Below, in pieces: positions 34,082 through 45,254 of a stretch of 64,000 bases of DNA. The notes under the pieces were generated by a model, which searched no databases, was not told the origin of the DNA, and saw nothing but the letters and a program-made list of their open reading frames with translations. Made by a program: the position numbers and the translations under genes. The stretch is from Collybiopsis luxurians FD-317 M1. Lineage: Eukaryota > Basidiomycota > Agaricomycetes > Agaricales > Omphalotaceae. Each line of letters begins with the position of its first letter. Positions within the stretch are counted from its first letter, which is position 1. The stretch lies in NCBI GenBank assembly GCA_000827265.1, contig KN834790.1:399325-463324 (forward strand), read 5' to 3'.

Positions 34082-34901
34082 ATGTCTACTTCATTACCCC
34101 AGTTTGGCTGCTGCATTTCGCTTATCTCTCAAGGAATCGAATCTCGCAGGCTCACTATTGTGGATAGCTCAGAACGAAGCTCAGATGGTTCGCGAGCTAC
34201 CAACGTCCATGCGGCTACTCTCGAGGTGAGAACTAGTAGTACTTCGCGAAAGATGCAGCGAATGACCTCTTGACCTACAGTCTCTAGAGCTCGGCTGTGC
34301 TTCTCGGATGGTCGAGTTAGGGATTAAAGGAGTGAAATGGAGCTTTGGAGATAACACCTCCAGGCTAATCTGTACCGATTTCGTATACAATTCGGCACAT
34401 ACGAGGTTCCCCTTCGTACTGGTGATCCCGCGAATAATTACGGAGAATGCACCGGAGGATAGGTTGCAGGGATTGGGTATTAGAGTTTTACGACCTTGCC
34501 GCGGTATAGGTATGAAAGTTATCCTAGATGGCGAGGGAACCGATGTGCTGTTCGAGTCAGGAGAGACTATTCGGGCGCGATACGTTATTGGGGCCGATGG
34601 TCCTAGATCTTCGGTAAGCGTTTTCTCCATTGCAAATGTGTAGCCAACACGTAATGCTGATTTTAAGTCAGACAACTTTCGGGAATCAACTTTCTTGACC
34701 CGGACGGAGAGACTTTCGGTGGTCCATTGAACAACAGATTATCTCAAGGAATCGTAGCAGATGTTTCCTTTTCTGGAGAACTCGACGGTAAAGGTGCCTC
34801 TGAGGGAGATGCTGTGTCCATAACCGTCTCGAAGCATGAGATGTTCTTATTGATACCCCTCAGCAAACCTGTCATTACTGAGACACTCTACAAGGCATCC
34901 T
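34082..34901 (+). pseudogene. FAD-dependent aromatic monooxygenase, 5' part, interrupted by copia element
   Basis: Plus-strand segments read RLTIVDSSERSSDGSRATNV, HAATLE, then LELGCASRMVELGIKGVKW, VIGADGPRSS (the DG motif of class A flavoprotein hydroxylases) and GINFLDPDGETFGG, as in phenol-hydroxylase-like enzymes. The N-terminal GxGxxG dinucleotide-binding turn is not recognisable, and the splice after ADGPRSS cannot be put in phase. The reading stops where the copia element begins. Its 3' part continues at 40112. Whether the gene was dead before the insertion cannot be told. Confidence 0.75.
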
Positions 34902-35222
34902 TGTTAAGTAAAGTAAGTCTCAGTTGTAGGGTAATCAACTGCTATTCTACCTGTTAAGTAAAGTAAGTCTGGAGATAGTCAGTAAGATAAATACGGGGCG
35001 TGAGGTATGGTACCCACCTCAGTTGTAGGGTAATCAACTGAGGTGGGGTGATGTAAACTGCGTACTCATATACTACGAAAGGATAAACTATAAGAAGATG
35101 TGGTAACTGCCTGAATGAATAACCGTGCACCGCACGGAAGTAGAAGACGAAGCTGTAACATCTATACCAAATAGGTAAGTGTCCAAGCTGTCCATACAAC
35201 CTATGGACCACTCTTCTCAACA
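34902..35222 (-). repeat. 3' LTR of the copia element (sense direction is minus)
   Basis: 321 bp. The word TGTTAAGTAAAGTAAGTCT occurs twice, 50 bp apart (34902 and 34952), and a hairpin CACCTCAGTTG/CAACTGAGGTG lies at about 35016-35046. Confidence 0.95.
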
Positions 35223-35244
35223 CTCCCCCTGGTCCGTAGGATCC

Positions 35245-38200
35245 TCACCTATCAAGCCCCAATACTCTGATGAACTCTCTATGGAGTGATGCCCCCAGTG
35301 ACTTTGTTAGACCGTCAGCTACGTTATCCTTTGATCGAACCTCGCTCACTGTCACTTCCCCATTCTCGACCTTCTCTCGAATATAGTGTGCTTTCATGTC
35401 AATGTGCTTCACTAGCACCTGCTTTTTGGCATTGTGTGCCAGACATACCGCTCCGTAATTGTCGCACAGCAAACCCACAGCGCTATCCAGCTTGAGATCT
35501 ACCTCCCCCATAAATGTCGCTAGCCATACAGCTTGTTGGGCTGCTCGTGCAAGTGAGACATACTCTGATTCTGTTGATGACAGGGTAACAAAAGGCTGGC
35601 ATTTTGAGCTCCAGCACACTGGACCTCCTGCCATGAAGAACACATATCTGGATGTTGACTGTCTGGTCTGTGTGCATGTCCCGTAGTCTGCGTCCACAAA
35701 CCCAATAGGTTGTATACCTTCTCCCGGCACTGGAAACTTTGACTTTGGCAGTTGGTAGACAATGGTATAGTGGGCGGTGTATTTGATGTAGCCAATTAGC
35801 CATATTAGACAATCCCAGTGTGCCTTCCCCAGGTTCACTTGGAATCGGGCGAGGTACCCTGTTGCAAATGTGAGGTCGGGGTGTGACCAAGCCTATCCCC
35901 ACATAGCCAATCTGAGTAGTTGCCGGTAAGGTTTATCTGACATGAAGATTCGGTCTTCCTCTGGAAGCGGGTTTGGTGCAGGTTCTAAGGTCTGTTGGAT
36001 ATTCTGGGGAAGGGGGGTGTGTCGAGTGATTATATGTTGTAGTTCAAAGTGTTCCAGCATACAATTAAAGTATGCCTTTTGAGAGAGCGTGATGGACCCT
36101 GTTTGCGCATCGTGAAATATTTGACATCCTAACAGAGTTTCATTTGTTACTTCTCCGGATTTGTATCTCTTGCCCATTTCTGCTACTACAGCTCTCTTCT
36201 CCTCACTCGTACCCCCAAAGATGTCATCACCATAAGTGCCATGGATGGTATATTTCCCATCCTTTCATTGCCATCGTACCAAGGGGTCTGCCTTTGAGGA
36301 CATATATCCATCTTCTGCAAACGCTCTACCTAGGGTATCCTGCCAGTCATGTAATCCCTGCTTGAGCCCATATATAGATTTGCATAGTTTGCATACCAGG
36401 TGTTCCTCCCCTGGCTTGGTGAATCCGTGCAGCTGTTCCATGTACACATTGTGCAATATTGGACTATTCAGGAAGGCCGCTTTAAAATCGACATGGAAGA
36501 ATGACAGTCCCATCACAACTATTATGGCAATGATCAGCCGCATGGATTCTAGCTGAGCCACACTTCCATACATTTCCTCAAAGTCCACCCCATAGATCTG
36601 CATGAAGCCCTGGGCTACCCACCTCGCTTTTCTCTTGTCCACTTCTCCTGTAGGACCCCATTTGATAGTGTAAGTCCATCTCCCCTTTGTTAAATTAGCT
36701 CCTGGCAGTAGCATTACTAAATCCCAACATTCTTTGTCTAAGAGCGTCTGGTATTCAGTTTCCATCGGCCTGGTCCAAAGATCCGGTCTCTTCATGGCTT
36801 GTGCATATGATTTTGGCACATATTTCTCACCAACTGTTGCTGCAAAGACCCATGGATTTTTTGAAATAGAGCAGAAGGGAGTAGGGGTGTTCCGTACAAT
36901 TGATGAAAGTGCCTTTGGAGGTGAGTGGCTCCAATTCATTTCCTTTTGAATTAATGCATTGACATTCAGGTTCCTCTGCTCGTCACGGGATCGCAGTGTT
37001 CGTGTTGGAGTGGGAGGTGAAGAGGGTAACAGAGCGGGAGCAGGTGCAGATGTAGGTGTGGATGCGGGCGCAGCGTCAGATTTGTCAGGGATCAGCGGCA
37101 TTAAGGAATCAATTGCTGAGTCAGTTCTTGGCAAGTCAACAATCGCGGGATCGCCGTGTTCATCAGGATCAACAGGCTCAGGATCTGTTCACATCCTCTT
37201 TGCTACCCCCTCCTCGAACCGCACATCCCTTGACTCGACAATTTTCTTGGACTCTGGCAACCAGATGCGATATCCCCTCCTTCCTATATATCCCAGAAGG
37301 CGGCCCTTCACTGCTTGTCTGCTCAACTTCCCATTGGTCTGTGTGCTATGCAGGGTTACCCAGCAGTCACAACTGAATGGGTGCAGGTGCGAGACGTCCT
37401 GCCTTTTCTTCGACCAGACTTCCATTGGGACTTCATCAGGGAACCTTGCTGTTGGGACGAAGTTGTCAATGTAGGTGAATGTGGCACCTGCTTTGGCCCA
37501 GAAGGATGGGGGTAGTCCTGAGTCTTCCAGCTCTGTATGTACCCCTTCAATGACAGTCCTGTTCCCCCTCTCAGCCATCCTGTCAGCTGCAGATGAATAT
37601 GGAGTAATTTTCTCCACTATGATTCCATGCTCTGCGCAGTATGCATCCATCAGGGTGTTGTCAAATTTGCCTCTGCCATCGAACCTCACTATTCTCAATT
37701 TCCTCCCTGTCTGCCGCTCGGCCATTACTCAGTACTTGTGCAATTCCTTCAGTGTTGTTTGTGCACACTTATCGGGCAGAAAGTATGGGATCCGGACTGC
37801 AGATTGCCCATCCATGCACAACATCATGTATTTGGCACCTCCTCTGCTCTGCGTGTGGGCTGGTCCGAATAGGTCTAGGTGAACCCTCTCAAGTACCTCT
37901 GTCTCATGTGTCACTTTCTCATTGAATGGTCTCCGTGTCGCTTTCCCGTATAGGCATGCTTCGCACATCCCCATGACTTTCTTCAATCTGACTTGCAGAC
38001 TGTCGACCAGCTTACAGTTCGCCATGCGAAGGATTTGTGGAATTGCGACATGAGCTAGTCGCCTGTGCCATGTCGCTATGTCCACTGGTTTCTCATGTGA
38101 CCTGGCACTGTAGGCATGGGGTGTAGGCTCCATAGTCAGAACCTCGTACATTTGTCCCTTGCCAATGCCGTCTAGCACGAGTGTACCATTCTTGTACACT

Positions 38201-39711
38201 TTTAGTGTACCCCTTCCCCAGCTACCCACCAGTCCTCGACAGTCCAGCGCTGACAGCGAAATTAGGTTGTGTCCAAAGGACGGGGTATATTTTACTCCCT
38301 CCAGTTGGATTGTCTTACGCTGCCCATCTATGTGCATATCGAACTCGACCGTGCCGACACTGTGGATCTTGAACCTCCCAGCCTCTCCCGCAATGGCGCT
38401 ACTCCCAAACATCTCCTGGACCTCTCTGAACGATACAAAATCACCTCATTCTGCCCAGCAGTGCTCTGATGCTCCAGAGTCAATGAACATTCTTGTCTTG
38501 GATTGACTCAACTGTGTGCTTGACTGGCAGGCAATGCAATCCTCACAATTTTCTACACACTCGAACTGTACAGGTATGTCGCTATATACGTCGCTACACT
38601 TCCTGACTGACTCATTCCCACTTTCTACTAGAAAGGGAGGGATTTGTCTAGATTGGTTTGTGTCAGGGAAGTGCGCTGGTTCTCAACGTATATGTGACGT
38701 ACCCTCTGTGGTAGCTTCATAGGTATAGAGGTTCGAGGGTTTGGGTTCATTTGCATCGTGAATTCCTCTGTCAATAGCAGCGAGGACATAGAGCTCAGAG
38801 GGGTCTGGGTCAGCTTCTATTGCGTTCACTTGGATATCCACAGATGCGGATCTAGTGTCTGTGTCGTCTTTGGATCTCCACCACTTTGGCACTTTTCCCT
38901 CCATGCCACCCCCTTTTGCCCAGCAGCGCACCTTAGTGTGGCCTGGCTTGCCACAGTTAAAGCACTTCCCATCACCAGCTGTTCATCCGGTATTGGATGG
39001 GCTTCCTTGTGCGGCAGCTGCATAGACCTCGGGGTACTTTGCCATCAGTGCCTTAACCTTCTTGAGGTCTCGCTCCTCCTCGTTGGCTTCTTGTTTCTTT
39101 TTGAGGTAGAGGGCATGGAGGAATGTAAATGCTGATTCACTATCAGTCCCTGGGACATTTCAAGTGTCGTGTTTCCACTCTTTGGGCATAGATGCAAGAA
39201 CAATGAGGCGGAATTGCTCGTCTGTTAGGGTTCCACCTGTGTTGTGGAGTCTCTTCAGGAGATTCTGCATCCTTTTCTTGTGGTCCTCCATAGTGGTTTC
39301 AGGATTGTACACACACTTCCTGAGTGCTTCGTCGGCTAGGTGGATCTTCATCTCATTACATTTTTTGAACTTATCCACTAGTTCTTTCCAGATGGCTGAC
39401 GAGTTTTTCGTTTCATCCACCCCAAGACCAATTGGGTCGGTAATGTTCATGATAATAACGCTCCTAGTGATAGCGTTGTGGGCAGCCCATTCCTCAGGTA
39501 AAGGGCTTGTACTGTATATGTGTGTGGGTGAGGTAGTGGGATGAATAGAGGGTGGTTGGGGAATGGCTCCACTCAGGTATCCCATCAGGCTTCAAGATTG
39601 TACTGTGAGCAACACCTCTCGCTTGTACTCTCTCCAGTTGTCCTCCCTGACTAGCTGCTTTGCTTCGGGAAATCTCGGCGCCATTACTAGGCTCTGCGAT
39701 GTCGTAGACAT
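35245..39711 (-). pseudogene. Copia Gag-Pol polyprotein frame with nine in-frame stops
   Basis: One continuous frame of 1489 codons from ATG 39711 to a stop at 35245; no frameshift. Order: Gag (REDNWREYKREVLL, SLMGYLSG), zinc knuckle CFNCGKPGHTKVRC, protease active site FIDSGASEHC, GAG-pre-integrase WHRRLAHV, integrase (VHLDLFGP, IVRFDGRGKFDN), reverse transcriptase (RWVAQGFMQ, FHVDFKAAFLNS, YGDDI), RNase H (GFVDADYG, STESEYVSLARAAQ, HIDMKAHYIRE). Nine internal stops: eight are TGA, each where Arg fits (CGA to TGA), one TAG where Gln fits. The copy cannot make a full polyprotein but is otherwise young. Confidence 0.93.
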
Positions 39712-39790
39712 TTTATTGTTCTATCCTGGAGTAGATTTTTCTTTGAAGATTTTCGCTGGGGATTTTCAGAGACAGCCGAGTCTCATAATC

Positions 39791-40111
39791 TGTTAAGTAA
39801 AGTAAGTCTCAGTTGTAGGGTAATCAACTGCTATTCTACCTGTTAAGTAAAGTAAGTCTGGAGATAGTCAGTAAGATAAATACGGGGCATGAGGTATGGT
39901 ACCCACCTCAGTTGTAGGGTAATCAACTGAGGTGGGGTGATGTAAACTGCGTACTCATATACTACGAAAGGATAAACTATAAGAAGATGTGGTAACTGCC
40001 TGAACAAATAACTGTGCACTGCACAGAAGTAGAAGATGAAGCTGTAACATCTATACCAAATAGGTAAGTGTCCAAGCTGTCCATATGACCTACGGACCAC
40101 TCTTCTCAACA
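39791..40111 (-). repeat. 5' LTR of the copia element (sense direction is minus)
   Basis: 321 bp, same length as the other LTR with no indel and 10 transitions. Confidence 0.95.
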
Positions 40112-40633
40112 ATCCTCACTGGTCTACCATGTTGCGCTTGGTGTTCCTCAATTGTCTGAGGAAGCTCCAGTCAATCCCTCTATAAAGTTCAACCAGACCA
40201 GCATTGATGAACAAGCCCCCTCTATTTGTCCTCGGACCCGAAGGTCAATCCTAACCCTATACGTGTCACTAAAGTTCACTGGTCGAGCTGCTTCCAGATG
40301 AATTCTGCGCTTGCCGAGACTTTCTTCGAACAGGCGCATGGTGGAGTAGTGTTCCTCATTTGAGATGCGGCGCATATCCACTCACCTGTAGGTGGCCAAA
40401 GATTGAATCTCAGTTTGCGAGATATCGCAGGACTTGGACCTATTCTTGCAAAATATATGCAGAATAAAGAAGATACGACTTCTCTCGCCAACTATGCCGC
40501 AGTGAGAAGAGCCCGTGCCCTTGATATCCTTCAGTTTACAAAGACTTGCACGAAAATAAGTGACTTCCTGATGAAGGCACACTTTTTCAACTGGCCAAGA
40601 GGATCATACACTTGCTATCCTACATCCTTTTAG
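40112..40633 (+). pseudogene. FAD-dependent aromatic monooxygenase, 3' part
   Basis: Joining at the ATCCT duplication, the 34.9-kb frame runs on as SLVYHVALGVPQLSEEAP. A one-base shift is needed near the CCCCC run at about 40208-40214 to reach VHWSSCFQMNSALAETFFEQ, and a TGA then replaces Gly in the second FAD motif (VFLI-stop-DAAHIHSPVGGQ). The frame continues LNLSLRDIAGLGPIL to about 40633. So besides the transposon there is at least one frameshift and one nonsense change: the gene is dead. Confidence 0.82.
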
Positions 40634-41980
40634 TGAAGAGGTGAATTATCTATCGACTTAACGGCCTTGGAAATTGCTGATTCATATTTCTAACCAGCCA
40701 AAGAACTTAGCATTCATTCTGTTCAAAGTCCAGTTTGTCGCCTTTTATACTGTAGACATATCTATCCATCTTCAAGTCGAATATGCATTAGACGCCTCCT
40801 CTCGTCTTGTGAATCCAGCTACTTTCCTGTCCGTTATCTTCATCTGTCTTCCCTTCCATGTAGAAACTCACATTCATTTGTGATTTTGCGTGCCTTATTT
40901 GACCTTGTTTAACTTGAGTGCCTTCGCTTTAGCGCCGGATGCCGTTGCTTTGCCGTTGCCATCAGCGTCCACGCGCCTAGCTCTTTCCCACCCATCTTCC
41001 TTTGCCTCACGCTACCGTCGCAATGTGAATGTGAATGTGAATTTGTGGTGAAAGTGTCGGTCGCGCTCAAGCGTCCGCCTCAAGCTTGGCCCGTGAGACT
41101 TTCGTACGGAGCGTGAAATTCCTCTTCAACCTCCCCTACTAAATCAAGTTGCTTGTATGTGCAACATTCGCGGTTCGAATCTCTTTCTTCAAGACTGGTG
41201 TGCCTTTGAACGGCTGTTCTTCTCGTCATTCGGTCTTGAACGGTAGATATCAGTCCGACGCCGACCAAGCTCTGCGCTGCTCAATACACGTTTCTGCAAG
41301 CTCTATTATGTGTGCTTTTTCTATTATAATACATACGTCTGACCGACTGTGTCTTTTTGAAACGAACTCGAATCCCGGATGGCAATGAACTTTTCAATTG
41401 CATCAAGCGTGTTGTTTCGACAGAGCTCTTGGCATTACGTGCCTTTAGCACCAAGTGAATGGAATAAAACGTAACATGATGTCATCGCCTTACGCCGGTC
41501 GGAAACAGCGATTCTGATGTGAGTCTCTTCAAAACAGACTTCCCCTGCCCTATGAAACCGGCTCTACCCATTTCACGAGAGTGGACACGATAAAATTATG
41601 CAATGCAGATTTGAATACTCTGTGGCCTCCACCAAGACGATTGAACAGGAAAAACTCAGCAACACGAAAGCGGCAGAAATAACTAGGTTCGTCTGCAACG
41701 AGCGCACCATGGTGGTTTCATTGGTATCTTAACTACCCGAAAGCGGGAATGTCGCAGAATCCGACGATGAGATAACTGGACATGCCGTCTCGAAACGGCT
41801 TGAGATGAATTGGTTCCTCTACACGGCTGTGCTGGACAGATTCAGCCCATACGGGATCGTACACTGCGTAGCTCTTTGGGCTAATATAGCATGTCATGTC
41901 CATCAGATTCCAAAGTAGCCGGGGTGTATTGTCTTCTGGGATCTGAAACGTATTCTATTCGGGGCTGGTATCTGGAGTGG
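40634..41980. other. Spacer before the small secreted protein genes
   Basis: A hexamer run (GTGAAT)x3 lies at about 41028-41045. No gene recognised. Confidence 0.5.
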
Positions 41981-42049
41981 TATAAAGGAGAGGTCATCCA
42001 CGACCTTCTTCCTTCAGTAAGCAGGTCTACTCAGGTGCCGGTCACTTGT
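41981..42049 (+). promoter_or_regulatory. TATA box and conserved 29-bp block, small secreted protein 1
   Basis: TATAAAG at 41981 is followed 40 bp later by a 29-bp block (42021-42049, core AGGTCTACTCAGGTGCC) that is identical upstream of the second paralogue at nearly the same spacing from its TATA box. The block probably includes the transcription start or a 5'-UTR element. Confidence 0.65.
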
Positions 42050-42131
42050 GCTATCCAATCGTCTACTCTTTACACTAAACGCTTTTCGAATCCCATCTTT
42101 CCAACGACCGTTTCTTCTCATCATAATCATT

Positions 42132-42708
42132 ATGGCCAAGTTCTCTGCTTTTGTTCTTGTTATGGTCGCTTTGTGTGCCACCAACTCCATGGCTTTACCT
42201 CGGTGAGTATCCCTCATCTGAGTTTCGCGCATAAAATCAACCTTCTCAACTATTTTGCAGTCATTATGGCCAACGTGACGTGGACATTCACGCAGGACCC
42301 GCCCCTACCCAAGCCACAAGGACCGTCACCACTACCACCTCAACTGGCGTACCTACCGAAACGAGCAAAAAAGACCAGCATGCACACCATCACTGGAGAC
42401 CACACAATGGAACTCATCCTGAGCAGAAGCCCGCCCAACCTGCGTCCTCCAACTCAGGAGATATGATGCATATTAACGGAAACACTTACACTCCCAATAC
42501 CAAACTCAAGCAAACCAGTTCGAACGAGAGCGATAATGCCACTCACCAGGCCGACAACTCTTCACTCGATATCCAGGGTTCCGGTTCTGGTGTGATGAAA
42601 TTAGGCAACAACATCCTTCCTGGAGGCTCGACTGTTCACCAGACGGATAACTCGGAGGATGATACTGCCAATCACTCTGAGAGCAGTTCGAGCCTCCAGG
42701 TGAACTGA
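42132..42708 (+). CDS. Small secreted cysteine-free protein 1
   Basis: Exons 42132-42202 and 42261-42708, 172 residues. Signal peptide MAKFSAFVLVMVALCATNSM-type ending near ALPR, then HYGQRDVDIHAGP, a Thr/His-rich linker (TTTTSTGVPTETS, HAHHH, one HNGTH) and a C-terminal domain built from short beta-like strings: INGNTYTPNTKL, NSSLDIQGSGSGVMKLGNN, ILPGGSTVHQTDN, ending SSSSLQV. No cysteine in the mature part, which is unusual for fungal small secreted proteins. Several N-glycosylation sequons. No known domain. The second copy lies 1.25 kb downstream with the same intron position. Confidence 0.82.
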
Positions 42709-43830
42709 GGGCTATAATCTGAGTTCACGGTTAGTTGGAAACTGTTTGTGCACTCTATGTCCTCTTTCTGACGCGATTTTGGAGTAGATACCTACTCGAA
42801 AAGACTGCGCGGTTTTGTTGTGTAAATGTATGATTAGAAATTGTCGTATAAAAGATGTAGGATTGGAAATATACGTAGATTTTGGGAAGTAGGAGTGATG
42901 AGTAATAACCTCGTAAGGTTATTGACTTACTTGAGATACGAGAATTACGGGTTAATGAAGATTTTCTGCCGCAACTCGGTCCACTCTCTACCTCTTGCAA
43001 AAGTGAAGAACTCTCCCCCGCCTCAGTGCATGTCTCTAATTTGCAGTAATTTCAGTTGAGTCTCTTGGACTTACAATCGATCATATAGTACACGCTTTCT
43101 ATTTTATACAGACTTGTGCAAATTTAAGAGATTACTAGATTAACATGGAAATAGAACAATCTATTCAATATCCTTGGCTCATTGCTGCGGCTTCAGGCTG
43201 CTCATACCAACGGTATCTATTCCACTCTTCAAAGTTCGCTGTAGATTCTGATCTTACGATGTTGAAAGAGACGATGAAGTAAATGAGCAATTCAGAATAA
43301 CCGAAAATTTCTAGTGCGGGAAGGACCTATCTGTTACAGCGGCGTTGAGCTTCCGAGCAGTGCACTGCGCCATAAGATGCGGCATCGGATGACTGATGGT
43401 AAGCAAGGGATCGGATGAGTTTCGGACTTGTTATAGATACGTTCAGCTCACGGATACGACATCTCTGATATCAGTGAGTTGCGAATTGTGTGGTAGAGTA
43501 GAACCGTCGTCTGAACTGCATAAATCCGATGACCGATATGTTGATCGTAGGCTAGCTTGAATCTTCATCTGTTCGACATTTTCCAACTTCCGGGTAGAAA
43601 AGACTCGGAGAAAGCTTTTGAATATACAGTACAGGATGCAACAACTACCGCAATACGACGGCAGTTGGCCGGTCTTCGTGGAGCTTTTTGTGCGCTGCAC
43701 ATTGCATGGTTGTTGATGGTTGTTCGTTTCATCGCTCTATTGAAATGGATTCGGGAGTTACTGATACTGCCTACAGTTGTACGATCAACAAAATGGTACC
43801 CGCGCTATGCAGATTTCCAGACTCGACGAG
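42709..43830. other. Spacer between the two secreted-protein genes
   Basis: 3' region of copy 1 and upstream region of copy 2. No gene recognised. Confidence 0.5.
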
Positions 43831-43898
43831 TATAAAAGCGAGGTACTGGTGGCTCAGCTTCCTCAGTCAGCAGGTCTACTCAGGTGCCGGTCACTTGT
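43831..43898 (+). promoter_or_regulatory. TATA box and conserved 29-bp block, small secreted protein 2
   Basis: TATAAAAG at 43831; the 29-bp block at 43870-43898 is identical to that of copy 1 and starts 39 bp after the TATA box (40 bp in copy 1), although the remaining upstream sequence differs. Confidence 0.65.
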
Positions 43899-43962
43899 AC
43901 TTCTCTTCAAAACACCTCATATCTTTTCAACAACATTTTGTCTACTTTTCATCTGAATCGAA

Positions 43963-44677
43963 ATGGCCAAGCTCTCCATTATCGCTCTTACTGTCATGGC
44001 CTTATGCGCTACCAACACTATGGCGCTGCCTCGGTGAGAATGTTCTCGCAATCATTTTCGGTTTGCCAAGCTGAGATTTATCAATTTCCAGTCACTACAA
44101 CCTTCGGGATGTCGATATTCATGCCGGACCTAGTACCCCCACAATTGCTAGTGTCACTGCTACCGCTGGGGCTACCCCTGCCACTCCTACTCACACCGGA
44201 GATGTTCACCATGTACCTATGAATGCCACACACCCCCACAACGGGACCTTCCATGGTCCACACAATGGAACTCATCTTCACCACAATGGAACACATATCC
44301 CCCACGGACCAAAAAATGGGACCCATCCTCACCATGAGACCAAAAACGGAACTCACTCAGGGGAAAAACCCAGAATTGGAGTTACCAAACTTCCTCCATC
44401 TTCCAGCCAGAACCCGGAGAAAGGTTCGGACGTGATGCAGATTAATGGAAACACGTTCTCTTCTGGTACAAAGCTAAATGAAACCAGCTCGAATGAGAAT
44501 GCGAATGGTACTTACCATGCTGACAATTCTACTCTCGAAATTAAGGGTGCCGGCTCTGGTGAGATGAAGTTGGGCGGTAATGTGCTTCCCGGAGGGTCGA
44601 CTGTTAACGAGACGGATAACTTGGAGAACGAGACTGCTAACCAAAGCCAGAGCTCCTCGAGTCTTCAGGTCAGCTGA
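43963..44677 (+). CDS. Small secreted cysteine-free protein 2, with His/NGT repeats
   Basis: Exons 43963-44033 and 44092-44677, 218 residues. Signal peptide MAKLSIIALTVMALCATNTM-type, then HYNLRDVDIHAGP as in copy 1. The linker is expanded to a run of HNGT-type repeats (HPHNGTFHG, HNGTHLHHNGTHI, KNGTHPHHETKNGTH), giving five N-glycosylation sequons in a histidine-rich region that could bind metal ions. The C-terminal domain parallels copy 1: INGNTFSSGTKLNETSS, LEIKGAGSGEMKLGGN, VLPGGSTVNETDN, SSSSLQVS. No cysteine in the mature protein. Secreted glycoprotein of unknown role; duplication followed by repeat expansion. Confidence 0.84.
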
Positions 44678-45254
44678 GCTTTTGATGGTACTCAGCTCTC
44701 TCGCTGAATATATGCGTTCGAATCATGCAGTTCAACTAGATATATAGGAAATAAATATGCCGATAAAACCGGAGGTCTCTTCGTAGACGTACAGTTGTAT
44801 GTATAATGAAAAAGTTTTTGCAGTTTAAATTTAAGATCCAGCGTATCAAACACTAAAGTTCTCCCATGGCATATTGCCTCTTAGTAACTTACCGCTTGTA
44901 ATTAATCGATCAGGTTTGTTAGAAATAATATAAGTCGCTTCGGTCTTTGTATTAGAAGGATTTCCAAGTTTTGCTGCTCTATCCGGGTAATTAGATCGCT
45001 CTCCATGAATATCTCCTTATGTACAACCTCAAAGACCGGGGGCAGGGGGGAGGAGAGGGGGGTGTTCAAGCTCAATCTTCAATCAGGACCACGGACCCTC
45101 TCAGCTCATCAGTATTGATAAAAGCCGACAGATGCTGGAAAGGCCCCAGACTTGCTTAGCGAAATGTCGTTTAGCGTCAGAGAGCTTTGGGGACTGATGC
45201 CAGGTGACGGCCCTCCATTTATAAATAATGATATGCACCGTGCTAGCTTCGAAA
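44678..45254. other. Spacer before the thaumatin-like gene
   Basis: Contains a G-rich stretch near 45040-45062. No gene recognised. Confidence 0.5.

Larger units (their letters stand above)
34902..40111 (-). mobile_element. Complete Ty1/copia LTR retrotransposon, 5210 bp
   Basis: Two 321-bp LTRs (34902-35222 and 39791-40111) flanked by the direct repeat ATCCT (34897-34901 and 40112-40116). Read on the minus strand the LTR begins TGTTGAGAAGAG and ends CTTAACA. A polypurine tract AGGGGGAG precedes the 3' LTR directly. The order protease, integrase, reverse transcriptase, RNase H defines Ty1/copia. Insertion split a flavin monooxygenase gene. LTR divergence is 10 of 321 sites, all transitions at CpG-derived positions. 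The base block immediately after the 5' LTR (GATTATGAGACTCGGC) does not look like the usual initiator-tRNA binding site. Confidence 0.95.

Noticed and set aside
35245..39711. Set of separate host genes on the minus strand of the copia element
   Set aside because: All fragments share one frame and order as gag-pol between two LTR copies with a target duplication.
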